From Arthrobacter sp. SLBN-122 (GTDB lineage Bacteria; Actinomycetota; Actinomycetes; Actinomycetales; Micrococcaceae): 64,000 nucleotides of DNA. The stretch lies in NCBI RefSeq assembly GCF_006715165.1, contig NZ_VFMS01000001.1, forward strand, positions 3,782,001 to 3,846,000, in the 5' to 3' direction. The number at the start of each line of letters is the position of its first letter. Positions within the stretch are counted from its first letter, which is position 1. The notes beneath the pieces are model-generated. The model was given only the letters and a program-made list of their open reading frames with translations. It had not been told where the DNA came from and did not search any database. Both the position numbers and the translations under genes were made by a program. Below are positions 1-8,345 of this stretch, in pieces.

Positions 1-1
1 G

Positions 2-745
2 CCTGCAGGGCAACTGTCGGGACCGCCAGCGTTGCAGCTCCGCGGTGTGTCCTTTGCGTACCCGGGGCCACAAACCAACGGCAAAAGACGCGGCAAACGA
101 TGGGGCAAGGCGGCACGGACGGAGGCGCCGAACCATGGCACCCCGGTGCTGCAGGACGTCCACCTGGCGGTGCAGCCCGGGGAAATCGTGGCGGTTACCG
201 GGCCCAACGGCACCGGCAAATCCACGCTCCTGCGGCACTTCAACGGCCTGCTGCGGCCCACCGCGGGAACTGTCCTGGTCCGCGGCAATGACATTTCCGG
301 CGCGCCCGTTGGAAGGACCGCGGCAGCCGTGGGCCTCCTGTTCCAGCAGCCGCGCGACCAGCTGTTTGAACGGACCGTACTGCGGGAGGTCAGCTTCGGG
401 CTGGACCGCCTGGTGGGTCCGGACATGGCTGCAGGACGGGCCGTTGCAGCCCTTCAGGCAGTCGGCCTGGCGAAGGCCGCCGCCGAGCACCCCGCCGAGC
501 TGCCGGCCTCAGCCCAGCGCCTCCTGGCGCTGGCCACCGTCCTGGCGCGCAGGCCCGCCGTCCTGGCGCTGGACGAGCCCACCGTGGCACTGGACGGCGA
601 CGGACTGGCCCTGCTGGACGCCGCCGTTGGATCCGCTGCAGCGGAGGGCGCCGCCGTCGTGCTGGTCACCCATGACTTGGGCTACGCACGGACGGTGGCG
701 CACCGCATCCTGATGCTCGACGGCGGCCGGTTGGCGCCGGCCTGA
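2..745 (+). CDS. ABC transporter ATP-binding domain, 5' end cut by window edge
   Basis: ATPase subunit of an ABC transporter, hydrolysing ATP at the cytoplasmic face. The frame is open to the window edge; the first in-window start would be TTG at 32, but PAGQLSGPPA precedes the domain in frame, so this is probably the C-terminal half of a two-ATPase fusion as in ECF or cobalt-type importers (inference). Walker A GPNGTGKST, Q-loop FQQPRDQ, Walker B AVLALDEPT and the H-loop LVTHD are present. The signature motif is degenerate: ELPASAQRLLALA stands where ELSGGQRQRLALA is usual, so this half may not form a standard composite site. The substrate cannot be told. It converges on fadB with a strong hairpin between them. 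Confidence 0.85.
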   Translation, partial: PAGQLSGPPALQLRGVSFAYPGPQTNGKRRGKRWGKAARTEAPNHGTPVLQDVHLAVQPGEIVAVTGPNGTGKSTLLRHFNGLLRPTAGTVLVRGNDISGAPVGRTAAAVGLLFQQPRDQLFERTVLREVSFGLDRLVGPDMAAGRAVAALQAVGLAKAAAEHPAELPASAQRLLALATVLARRPAVLALDEPTVALDGDGLALLDAAVGSAAAEGAAVVLVTHDLGYARTVAHRILMLDGGRLAPA

Positions 746-771
746 CCGTCGGTATGACGGCGGCCGGCAGT

Positions 772-797
772 GCGCGCCCGCCAGTGGGCGGGCGCGC
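772..797. terminator. Bidirectional hairpin between the ABC ATPase and fadB
   Basis: GCGCGCCCGCC at 772-782 pairs perfectly with 787-797 across a 4-nt loop. It sits in the 60-bp gap between convergent genes. There is no long T-tract on either side, so terminator function is inferred from position and stem strength. Confidence 0.55.
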
Positions 798-805
798 CAA
801 TCCGC

Positions 806-2968
806 CTAGCCTGCGGCGGGGGACGCGACGCCCGGCGCCAGGAAGCGCTTGCCATTCACCCGCTCGGAGGCCCCCACCCGGTCCAGGTAGGGGGTGATGC
901 CGCCCAGGAACATCGGCCAGCCGGCGCCCAGGATCATGCAGAGGTCGATGTCCTCCGGACCGGCGACGACGCCCTCATCCAGCATGAGGCCGATTTCCTC
1001 AGCCAGGGCATCCTGGACGCGGCGCAGCACCTGCTCGCCAGCGGAAGGGCTGGAGCCAAAGGACAGCATTTCCAGCGTGGAAGCGGGGATGGCCCGGGTG
1101 CCATCCGGGGAAGTCTCCCACAGTGCCTTGACGTTGTTGTCGATGAGCTTCTTGAGATTGGTGGATACCGGGAAACGGTCGCCGAACGCGGCGTGCAGCG
1201 ATTCCTGGACGTGCTGCGCCACGGGAAGGCCCACCATGGCCAGCAGCGTGAACGGCGTCATGGGCAGCCCCATGGGCCGGAGCGCATTGTCCGCCACCTC
1301 TGCCGGCGTGCCCTCATCAAAGGCGGCCGTGACTTCCCCCATGAGCCTCAGTAGGATGCGGTTGACCACGAATGCAGCGGCATCCTTGACCAGCACCCCG
1401 GTCTTCTTCAGGGACCTGGCCAGCTCGAAAGCGGTGGCCAGCACGGCGTCGTCGGTCCGCGGGGCCCGGACGATCTCCAGCAGCGGCATCACAGCCACGG
1501 GATTGAAGAAGTGGAACCCCACCAGCCGCTCAGGGTGTTGCAGGTCCGCGGCCATTTCCGTCACCGAGAGCGAGGACGTGTTCGTGGCCAGGATGCACTC
1601 CGGCGACACGATGGCCTCCAGTTCGGCGAAGACCTGCTTCTTGATGTGCAGTTCCTCAAAGACCGCCTCAATCACGAAGTCGGCGTCGGCGAAGACATCC
1701 TTTGACACCGAACCCGTCACCAGGGCCTTGGTGCGGTTGGCCGCGTCCTGGCTGACGCGCTTTTTCGCCAGCAGCTTGTCCACCTCGGCGTGGACGTAGG
1801 CCACGCCCTTGTCCACACGCGCCTGGTCGATGTCAGTCAGGACCACAGGCACCTTCAGCTGGCGGGCGAAGAGCAGGGCCAGCTGGCCGGCCATCAGCCC
1901 GGCGCCAACCACGCCCACTTTGGTGACGGGACGGGCCAGCCTGCGGTCAGGGGCGCCGGCCGGGCGCTTGGCCCGCTTCTGCACCAGGTCCAGGAAGGCA
2001 TAAACAGTGGAGCGGAACTCGTCCGTCTGCATCAGCTCAGCCAGGGTTTCGCATTCCATCGCGGCGGATTCCGATGCCGTCATGGTGCGGTTCGCCTCGA
2101 GGATATCCAGGACCTTGGCGGGTGCGGGGGACGCGTTGGAGGTCTTGGCCTCAACGAACGCCCGGCCGGCCTCCACCGCGGCGGCCCAGCGGGTTGCCGC
2201 CTCAGGAGAGGAAGGGTCGACGGCGTTGGCCTGCTGCGGGACCACGTCACCGGAGATGACACCGGCGGCCCAGGCAAGCGACTGCTCCAGGAAGTCGGCA
2301 GGCTCGAAGAGGGCGTCGGCGATGCCCAGCGTGAACGCCTCCGCACCGGACAGTGTCCGGTTGTTGCTGAGCGGGTTCTCGATCATGACCTTCACGGCAT
2401 TCTCCGGGCCCAGCAGGCGGGGGAGGATGTAGACGCCGCCCCAGCCGGGCACCAAACCGAGGAACGCTTCCGGCAGTGCCAGGGCCCCGGCGCCCGTCGA
2501 TACGGTGCGGTACGTGGACTGCAGGGCGATTTCCAGTCCGCCGCCCAGGGCTGCGCCGTTGATGAAGGCGAAGCTGGGGACGCCAAGGTTTGCCAGCGTT
2601 GCGTAGACATCATGGCCCAGCTGCGCCATCCACAGCCCGTGCTCACGTTGTTCCAGTGACTTCACGGCGGAAAGATCGGCGCCTGCCACCAGGTAGTGCG
2701 GCTTGCCGGTCACGCCCACGCCCACGATCTCGCCCCGGGCGGCCCGCTCGCGCAGGCCTTCCAGGACCGTGCCGAGTTCCACCAGGGTGTTGGGGCCCAG
2801 GGTGGTGGGCTTGCTGTGGTCGAGGTCGTTGTCCAGGGTGACCAGGGCGAAGGTACCCGGACCTGGCTGGCCCGCGGTGCCCGGCAGCGCGATGTCCTGC
2901 ACATAGGAGTGGGTGACGGTTTCGTTGGGGAAGAGGTCCGCCAACTTTCGGAAATCTGCGGCGCTCAT
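806..2968 (-). CDS. fadB: 3-hydroxyacyl-CoA dehydrogenase / enoyl-CoA hydratase (FadB-like)
   Basis: 720-aa multifunctional beta-oxidation protein: hydration of 2-enoyl-CoA, then NAD-dependent oxidation of 3-hydroxyacyl-CoA. The N-terminal crotonase domain (about 1-300) has the oxyanion-hole segment GAALGGGLEIAL with Glu near 146 and LPEAFLGL with Glu near 167. The dehydrogenase domain begins near 350 with VGVVGAGLMAGQ and contains ATNTSSLSVTE and the substrate motif GFHFFNPVAVMPLLE. ATG at 2968 is chosen because it overlaps the thiolase stop as ATGA; a longer frame runs upstream inside the thiolase gene but has no family similarity. It forms the alpha partner to the thiolase. Confidence 0.93.
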   Translation of the reverse strand: MSAADFRKLADLFPNETVTHSYVQDIALPGTAGQPGPGTFALVTLDNDLDHSKPTTLGPNTLVELGTVLEGLRERAARGEIVGVGVTGKPHYLVAGADLSAVKSLEQREHGLWMAQLGHDVYATLANLGVPSFAFINGAALGGGLEIALQSTYRTVSTGAGALALPEAFLGLVPGWGGVYILPRLLGPENAVKVMIENPLSNNRTLSGAEAFTLGIADALFEPADFLEQSLAWAAGVISGDVVPQQANAVDPSSPEAATRWAAAVEAGRAFVEAKTSNASPAPAKVLDILEANRTMTASESAAMECETLAELMQTDEFRSTVYAFLDLVQKRAKRPAGAPDRRLARPVTKVGVVGAGLMAGQLALLFARQLKVPVVLTDIDQARVDKGVAYVHAEVDKLLAKKRVSQDAANRTKALVTGSVSKDVFADADFVIEAVFEELHIKKQVFAELEAIVSPECILATNTSSLSVTEMAADLQHPERLVGFHFFNPVAVMPLLEIVRAPRTDDAVLATAFELARSLKKTGVLVKDAAAFVVNRILLRLMGEVTAAFDEGTPAEVADNALRPMGLPMTPFTLLAMVGLPVAQHVQESLHAAFGDRFPVSTNLKKLIDNNVKALWETSPDGTRAIPASTLEMLSFGSSPSAGEQVLRRVQDALAEEIGLMLDEGVVAGPEDIDLCMILGAGWPMFLGGITPYLDRVGASERVNGKRFLAPGVASPAAG

Positions 2969-4242
2969 GCCATGGCTCCTTCGGAAACGGTAGCGGCGGT
3001 CTCCCCGGAAGGGGTTCCGCTGTAGTCGGGGTGGTTCGGGTTCTCCCAGATCACGGTGCCGCCCATGCCAAGGCCCACGCACATGGTGGTGATCCCGTAC
3101 CGCACCGAGGGGTCCTCTTCGAACTGGCGGGCCAGCTGGATCATCAGCCGGACGCCGGAGGAGGCAAGGGGGTGTCCCACGGCGATCGCGCCGCCGTACC
3201 GGTTGACCCGGGGGTCGTCGTCGGCGATGCCGTAGTGGTCAAGGAAGCTCAGGACCTGCACGGCGAACGCTTCGTTGATCTCGAACAGGCCAATGTCGTC
3301 GATGGTGAGTCCGGCATTCTTCAACGCTTTTTCGGTGGCGGGGACGGGGCCGATGCCCATGACCTCCGGCTCCACCCCGGCGTACGCGTAGCTGACCAGC
3401 CGCATCTTCACGGGCAGCCCCAGCTCCGCGGCGGACTCGGAGGATGCCAGGACCGCGGCGGTTGCGCCATCGTTCAGGCCGGCGGCGTTTCCGGCAGTGA
3501 CCCGGCCGTGGGCCCGGAACGGCGTGCGCAGGCCGGCGAGGTCAGCCATGCTGGTCCCCGGGCGCGGCGGTTCGTCCTTGCTGTGGACCGTCCAGCCCTC
3601 GCCGGGCTTGCGGGCGGCAACGGGAACCAGGTCGGGCTGGATCTTACCGTCCCGGTAGGCGGCGGCCAGCTTGTTCTGCGAGGCCACGGCGTAGGCGTCG
3701 GTGCGCTGTTTCGTGATGGCCGGGAAGCGGTCGTGCAGGTTTTCGGCAGTGTTTCCCATGTTCAGGGCTGCGGGGTCCACCAGGCGTTCGGACATGAACC
3801 GCGGGTTGGGGTCGGCGCCGGATCCCATGGGGTGGTGACCCATGTGCTCCACGCCGCCGGCAACCACCACGTCGTAGGCACCAAAGCCGATGCCGCCCGC
3901 CGTCGTGGTGACGGCCGTCATGGCACCGGCGCACATGCGGTCGATGGCGAAGCCGGGGACCGTCCGGGGGAGGCCGGCCAGCAGGGCCGCGGTCCGGCCG
4001 AGGGTAAGGCCCTGGTCGCCGGTCTGGGTGGTGGCGGCGATGGCTACCTCGTCGATCCGCTCCGACGGCAGGGACGGATTGCGGCGAAGCAGGCCGCGGA
4101 TGCATTTCACGATCAGGTCGTCGGCCCGGGTCCCGGCGTAGATTCCTTTCTCGCCGGCCCTGCCGAAGGGTGTGCGGATGCCGTCCACAAAGACGACGTC
4201 GCGGACAGTGCGCGGTGATGCGCCGCTTCCGTGCTGGCTCAC
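2965..4242 (-). CDS. fadA: Acetyl-CoA C-acyltransferase (thiolase, FadA-like)
   Basis: 425-aa thiolase catalysing CoA-dependent cleavage of 3-ketoacyl-CoA, the last step of beta-oxidation. The nucleophilic Cys is near 104 in IDRMCAGAMTAV; the catalytic His is in GGAIAVGHPLASSG and the second Cys in TTMCVGLGMGG. Length is slightly above the usual 390-400 because of an N-terminal extension. The GTG start at 4242 has an AGGAG site 7 nt upstream. The stop overlaps the fadB start by 4 nt, so the two subunits are translationally coupled. A perfect palindrome about 77 bp upstream is a candidate operator. Confidence 0.94.
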   Translation of the reverse strand: MSQHGSGASPRTVRDVVFVDGIRTPFGRAGEKGIYAGTRADDLIVKCIRGLLRRNPSLPSERIDEVAIAATTQTGDQGLTLGRTAALLAGLPRTVPGFAIDRMCAGAMTAVTTTAGGIGFGAYDVVVAGGVEHMGHHPMGSGADPNPRFMSERLVDPAALNMGNTAENLHDRFPAITKQRTDAYAVASQNKLAAAYRDGKIQPDLVPVAARKPGEGWTVHSKDEPPRPGTSMADLAGLRTPFRAHGRVTAGNAAGLNDGATAAVLASSESAAELGLPVKMRLVSYAYAGVEPEVMGIGPVPATEKALKNAGLTIDDIGLFEINEAFAVQVLSFLDHYGIADDDPRVNRYGGAIAVGHPLASSGVRLMIQLARQFEEDPSVRYGITTMCVGLGMGGTVIWENPNHPDYSGTPSGETAATVSEGAMA

Positions 4243-4318
4243 GTGTAACTCCTCATCGAGACGTAGCGCGCCGGGTGCATGCCGGAGTGCGGCACTAACT
4301 GGCGTCGGTCACACCGAT

Positions 4319-4334
4319 GTTACTCGTGAGTAAC
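4319..4334. promoter_or_regulatory. Palindromic operator candidate upstream of fadA-fadB
   Basis: GTTACTC-GT-GAGTAAC is a 16-bp palindrome with perfect 7-bp arms in the short gap between the divergent ends of the fadAB unit and the RNase D-like gene. Its size and symmetry suit a TetR-type dimer, which commonly represses fatty-acid degradation genes in actinobacteria. The regulator is not in the window, so the assignment is inference. Confidence 0.5.
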
Positions 4335-4362
4335 TTAGCCTGCAAGGGCTGACGTTAAAGGG

Positions 4363-5697
4363 TTACTGGCCGCCAGCGGCAGCAACCTGTTTAGGTTCCT
4401 TGGGCGGAAGGGGCTGCGGATCCAGGAAAGCGGCGGTGATCAGTGGAGCCGTGAGTTCCACCTGCCATGGGCGGGCACCGAGCGCCCGCAGTTCGGCGGA
4501 AATCGAGTCTTCGGTGACGTCGGCCGGCGGCCGCCACGCCACACGCCGCAGGTAGTCGGGCGTCAGGAGGTTCTCCAGCGGAAGGTTCAACTCCCCGGCC
4601 TTCTCCTGGAGCAGGGGGCGGGCCGTGGCCAGGCGGGCGGCGGCTTCGGGATCGCGGTCTGCCCAGACCCGCGGCGGCGGTGGGGCGTTGGTGGCAAGGT
4701 GCAGGGGCGGCAGTTCCGCCAGGTCCCGGGCCGAGGCGATGCAGCGCAGCCACCGTGGAGCTTCGCGCTGGGCGGCCCGCCCGTGGAAGCCCTTGGTGCT
4801 GAGCAGTTGGGGGACGGTGGCGGGCATGGCCTTCGCCGCGGCTACGAGGGCTGAGTCCGGCAGGAGCCGCCCGGGTGCCACGTCGCGTTTCTGCGCCAGG
4901 GAGTCGCGTTCCAGCCACAGCTCGCGGACCGCGGCAAGCTGGCGGCGGTCACGGATCTGATGCAGGCCGGAGGTCTTCCGCCAGGGGTCAACGCGCGGGG
5001 GAGCGATGCCCGCTTCGAGGATGGCCGCGAACTCCTGCTGGGCGTATTCCAGTTTTCCGTCCGCCTGCAGCAGCTCGATGAGTTCCTCGCGCAGCTCCGT
5101 GAGGACCTCGACGTCCAGTGCGGCGTAGCGCAGCCAGGGCTCCGGCAGGGGTCGGGTGGACCAGTCGGCCGCAGAGTGTTCCTTGGCAAGGCCGAATCCC
5201 AGCAGCTGTTCGATGACGGCGGCCAGGCCTACGCGGGGCAGCCCGGCCAGGCGCGCTGCGAGTTCCGTGTCGAAGAGCTTGTCCGGCCACATTCCGAGTT
5301 CGGAGAGGCAGGGGAGGTCCTGGGTGGCGGCGTGGAGGATCCACTCGACGCCGCGGAGGGCGTCGTTGATGATGTCCAGGTTCTCGAACGGCTCGGGATC
5401 GATCAGCCAGGTCCCGGCGCCCTCGCGGCGGATCTGGACCAGGAAGGCCCGCTGTCCGTAGCGGAAGCCGGAGGCGCGTTCGGCGTCCACGCCGGCGGGC
5501 CCGGTGCCGGCGGCAATGGCAGCGGCACAGCGCTCCAGGCCGGACTGCGTCTCGATGACCAGCGGAACGCCGTCGCGGGGCGAGTCAAGGTCGATGATTT
5601 CGGGGATGGGGCTGTCAAAGCCCTCCACCGTGATGTGGGGTGCGGCAGCAGCAGCCGGGACGCCGGCTGTGGTGTTTTCCGGAATGTTTGGGGTCAT
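4363..5697 (-). CDS. RNase D-like DEDDy 3'-5' exonuclease with HRDC domain
   Basis: 444-aa protein of the ribonuclease D family, which trims RNA 3' ends. Exo I is DAE at 71-73, Exo II is HAATQDLPCL with Asp near 127, and Exo III is YAALD with Tyr 191 and Asp 195, so all four acidic metal ligands are present. An HRDC domain follows at about 240-320 (RQLAAVRELWLERDSLAQKRD), then an actinobacterial C-terminal extension. TAAACT lies 9 nt before the ATG with a G-rich stretch between. The DUF3000 gene upstream is on the same strand 12 bp away, probably one transcript. Confidence 0.88.
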   Translation of the reverse strand: MTPNIPENTTAGVPAAAAAPHITVEGFDSPIPEIIDLDSPRDGVPLVIETQSGLERCAAAIAAGTGPAGVDAERASGFRYGQRAFLVQIRREGAGTWLIDPEPFENLDIINDALRGVEWILHAATQDLPCLSELGMWPDKLFDTELAARLAGLPRVGLAAVIEQLLGFGLAKEHSAADWSTRPLPEPWLRYAALDVEVLTELREELIELLQADGKLEYAQQEFAAILEAGIAPPRVDPWRKTSGLHQIRDRRQLAAVRELWLERDSLAQKRDVAPGRLLPDSALVAAAKAMPATVPQLLSTKGFHGRAAQREAPRWLRCIASARDLAELPPLHLATNAPPPPRVWADRDPEAAARLATARPLLQEKAGELNLPLENLLTPDYLRRVAWRPPADVTEDSISAELRALGARPWQVELTAPLITAAFLDPQPLPPKEPKQVAAAGGQ

Positions 5698-5709
5698 GAT
5701 GCCCCCAGT

Positions 5710-6387
5710 TTACCGGGCTGCCCCATAACCGTTCTGCTGGCTTCGCCGCCGGGGCGGGAGTGCGGTGACGCCGTCGGGCAGTGGCGGGAGTCCGGCGAAC
5801 GTGCACACCATGTCGGACCAGGCCTCAAGGTGGGCCTGGACATCGGCGGAACCGGGCGTCCAGGAGGCCCGGAGCTCGATGTCTATGGACCCGGGCCGCC
5901 CGGCCAGGGTCCCGAAGCTTTCGGACAGGACGCGGGTGGCGGTGCCGCCCGCGGCCCGGTATGCCGCATTATGGTTCTCCAGTGCCTCCACCAGCCAGGT
6001 CCACGCCACGGTGCCCAGCATCTGGTCGTTGCCCATTTCCGGTTCCAATTCGGCACGGATGTAGGTGACGATCCGGAACTCGCCGTCCCAGACTGCCGAG
6101 CCGTCCGGATCATGCAGCAGGATGAAGCGTCCGGTGGCGAGCTCCGTTTCGTCCTCGTCCGCCGGCCCCGAAGCGGAGGCGGCGGCAAGGGCCATGGCCG
6201 CGGGTCCGTGGACGGGCGTGGCGGGGGCGCCGGGCGCCATCACTTCGGCGCCCAGCGCGACGGCGAAGGGTGCCAGCCGCGCGGGGGCAGGGATCTCCGC
6301 GAGGCGCAGTTCCTTCCGGCAGCGGGCTTTCCTGAGGGTTCCCAACGCGTGGAGAAAATCCGGGGGAACCTGGTCAAGTGCGTTCAC
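5710..6387 (-). CDS. DUF3000 family protein
   Basis: 225-aa protein recognised as DUF3000, an actinobacterial family of unknown function that is often found beside an HRDC/RNase D gene, as here. It has the conserved opening PPDFLHALGTLRKARCRKELRLAEIP and the central FRIVTYIRAELEPEMGND block split here only for description. No catalytic motif, signal peptide or membrane segment is evident. The GTG start at 6387 is preceded by TAATCT six bases upstream, which suggests a leaderless transcript. Pairing with the exonuclease hints at a role in RNA handling, but that is only inference. Confidence 0.8.
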   Translation of the reverse strand: MNALDQVPPDFLHALGTLRKARCRKELRLAEIPAPARLAPFAVALGAEVMAPGAPATPVHGPAAMALAAASASGPADEDETELATGRFILLHDPDGSAVWDGEFRIVTYIRAELEPEMGNDQMLGTVAWTWLVEALENHNAAYRAAGGTATRVLSESFGTLAGRPGSIDIELRASWTPGSADVQAHLEAWSDMVCTFAGLPPLPDGVTALPPRRRSQQNGYGAAR

Positions 6388-6445
6388 CTTGGCAGATTAC
6401 GGGGCGGGACGGGCGGGGGCGGGAAGGCTCGCCGCCAGCGGACGT

Positions 6446-7555
6446 TCACCCGGCCTGGCCGGCCCGGTGATCCCGGAGCTCATGGCGGATCGCGGCAGCA
6501 AAGGTATCGACGTCCTCTTCCGTGGTGTCAAAGGAACACATCCACCGGACTTCCCCTGCCGCCTCGTCCCAGTCGTAGAACCGGAAGGACTTGCGCAGCC
6601 GGTCCGCTGTTCCGGGGGGAAGGATGGCGAAGACGCCGTTGGATTCGGTTTTCTGGGTGGGCCGGACGCCGTCAATGGTGTCGACGGCGGCACGGAGGCG
6701 GGCGGCCATGGCGTTGGCGTGCGCGGCGGAGCGCAGCCACAGGTCGCCTTCCAGCAGCGCGATGAACTGGGCGGACATGAAGCGCATCTTGGAGGCAAGC
6801 TGCATGTCCATCTTGCGCAGGTAGACCAGCCCGTGGGCTGCCTCAGGGTTCAGGGCCACCACCACTTCGCCGAAGAGCAGTCCGTTCTTGGTGCCGCCAA
6901 AGGACAGGATGTCCACGCCGGCGTCGCGGGTGAAGGCCCGCAGGGGCACGCCCAGGTGGGCGGCGGCATTGGCCAGCCGCGCCCCGTCCATGTGCAGCTT
7001 CATGCCCCTGGCGTGTGCATGGTCGGCAATGGCACGCACTTCTTCCGGGGTGTAGCAGGTGCCCAGTTCCGTGGTCTGGGTGATGGAGACGGCCAGCGGC
7101 TGGGCGCGGTGTTCGTCGCCCCAGCCCCAGGCCTCCCGGTCGATCAGTTCGGGGGTGAGCTTGCCGTCCGGCGTGGGGACGTGCAAAAGCTTGAGTCCGC
7201 CGATGCGTTCGGGGGCTCCGTTCTCGTCCATGTTGATGTGGGCGGTGGAGGCGCACACCACGGCGCCCCAGCGGGGGAGCAGGGACTGTAGTGACAGGAC
7301 GTTGGCGCCGGTGCCGTTGAAGACCGGAAAGCATTCGATGCCCGGGCCGAAGTGGTCAACCATCAGTTCCTGCAGCCGCGCCGTGTAGTCGTCTTCGCCG
7401 TAGGAGACCTGGTGCCCGTCATTGGCGGCGGCAAGTGCCGCGAGGACTTCGGGGTGGACGCCTGAGTAGTTGTCGGAGGCAAAGCCGCGCACGTTGGGAT
7501 CGTGCAGCCGCAGCCCCGTGCGGGTTTCTGCTGTTGTCGTCATTGGGTTGCTCAC
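6446..7555 (-). CDS. ltaE: Low-specificity threonine aldolase (PLP-dependent beta-eliminating lyase)
   Basis: 369-aa fold-type I PLP enzyme that splits L-threonine or allo-threonine to glycine and acetaldehyde. The opening RGFASDNYSGVHPEVL and GTGANVLSLQSLL are family-typical; HMDGARLANAAAHLG holds the Asp/Arg contacts to PLP, and the Schiff-base Lys is in SFGGTKNGLLFGE. The GTG at 7555 is six bases after TAAACT, consistent with leaderless initiation; an in-frame ATG at 7543 is the alternative. It lies 29 bp downstream of the SDR gene on the same strand. Confidence 0.9.
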   Translation of the reverse strand: MSNPMTTTAETRTGLRLHDPNVRGFASDNYSGVHPEVLAALAAANDGHQVSYGEDDYTARLQELMVDHFGPGIECFPVFNGTGANVLSLQSLLPRWGAVVCASTAHINMDENGAPERIGGLKLLHVPTPDGKLTPELIDREAWGWGDEHRAQPLAVSITQTTELGTCYTPEEVRAIADHAHARGMKLHMDGARLANAAAHLGVPLRAFTRDAGVDILSFGGTKNGLLFGEVVVALNPEAAHGLVYLRKMDMQLASKMRFMSAQFIALLEGDLWLRSAAHANAMAARLRAAVDTIDGVRPTQKTESNGVFAILPPGTADRLRKSFRFYDWDEAAGEVRWMCSFDTTEEDVDTFAAAIRHELRDHRAGQAG

Positions 7556-7583
7556 GCTTTCAGTTTAGGTACTGCCGGGGCCG

Positions 7584-8345
7584 TCAGTCGGCCAGCCTGA
7601 GGCGGGCACCGTTGAGTTCGGCGGATGGTGTGCCAAAAAGGCGTACGACGGCGGAGGCCAGGTCAGCCACGTCAGTCGCCCCCGGGAACCTGCGCTCCGG
7701 GTGGGTTCGGCGCAGGTCGTCGTCCACCAGCGCCTTGACCACCAGGATCGTGGCGGCGGCTTGGCTTCCGCCGGCCCCGGAGGCGCGGCGGAAGCCATCG
7801 GCCATGGCCAGGGTCCAGGTTTCCGCGGCTGCCTTCGCTGCCGCATAGCTGGCCACGGCTGCGGTGGGTTTATCCAGGGCGGTGGAGGACACCATCGCAA
7901 ACCGTCCCGAGGCGGATGTGGCGAGGTCGTCGAAGAAGACACGTGAGACGTTGCGCAGGGTGGTGATGGCGCCGCGTTCCAGGAAGTCCCAGTCGTCGTC
8001 GGACTGGTCCGTGATGCCCTTGGCCCCGCGCCAGCCGCCCACCAGGTGGATCACGCCGTCCACCGCCCCCAAGGCGCCGGTGACGTCGTCGCGCAACTGC
8101 CGGACGTCCGCCAAAACCGCGAGGTCGCACGTAAAGGGCGTGACGCCATCGCCCGCCTTCTGCGCTGCTGCGCGGATGCCGGCGGGATCGGACCCCGCCG
8201 TGGCCACCCGGTGGCCGGCCGCGGCCAGCGCCCGGGCCACGGCGATTCCGGAGGCACCGCTGCCGCCGGCCACCAGGACGGTGAGCGGCCGGGCATGCGG
8301 GCTCTGGCCGCCCTGGTCGGCTTCTGTTGCTCCGGCAGTGCTCAC
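7584..8345 (-). CDS. SDR family oxidoreductase coupled to the DUF6421 gene
   Basis: 253-aa short-chain dehydrogenase. The nucleotide-binding loop reads VAGGSGASGIAVARALA instead of TGxxxGxG, and the catalytic pair is in SYAAAKAAAE with Ser in MVSST, so it is probably an active NAD(P) oxidoreductase of unknown substrate. The GTG start at 8345 overlaps the stop of the DUF6421 gene (GTGA), so translation of the two is coupled. About 20 N-terminal residues before the Rossmann strand look disordered. Confidence 0.82.
   Translation of the reverse strand: MSTAGATEADQGGQSPHARPLTVLVAGGSGASGIAVARALAAAGHRVATAGSDPAGIRAAAQKAGDGVTPFTCDLAVLADVRQLRDDVTGALGAVDGVIHLVGGWRGAKGITDQSDDDWDFLERGAITTLRNVSRVFFDDLATSASGRFAMVSSTALDKPTAAVASYAAAKAAAETWTLAMADGFRRASGAGGSQAAATILVVKALVDDDLRRTHPERRFPGATDVADLASAVVRLFGTPSAELNGARLRLAD

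Noticed and set aside
1790..2659. Plus-strand ORF opposite fadB (289 codons)
   Set aside because: Antisense shadow; fadB has a complete domain set on the minus strand.
4960..7291. Two long plus-strand ORFs across the RNase D, DUF3000 and aldolase genes
   Set aside because: They span several real minus-strand genes and their stretches lack recognisable domains.
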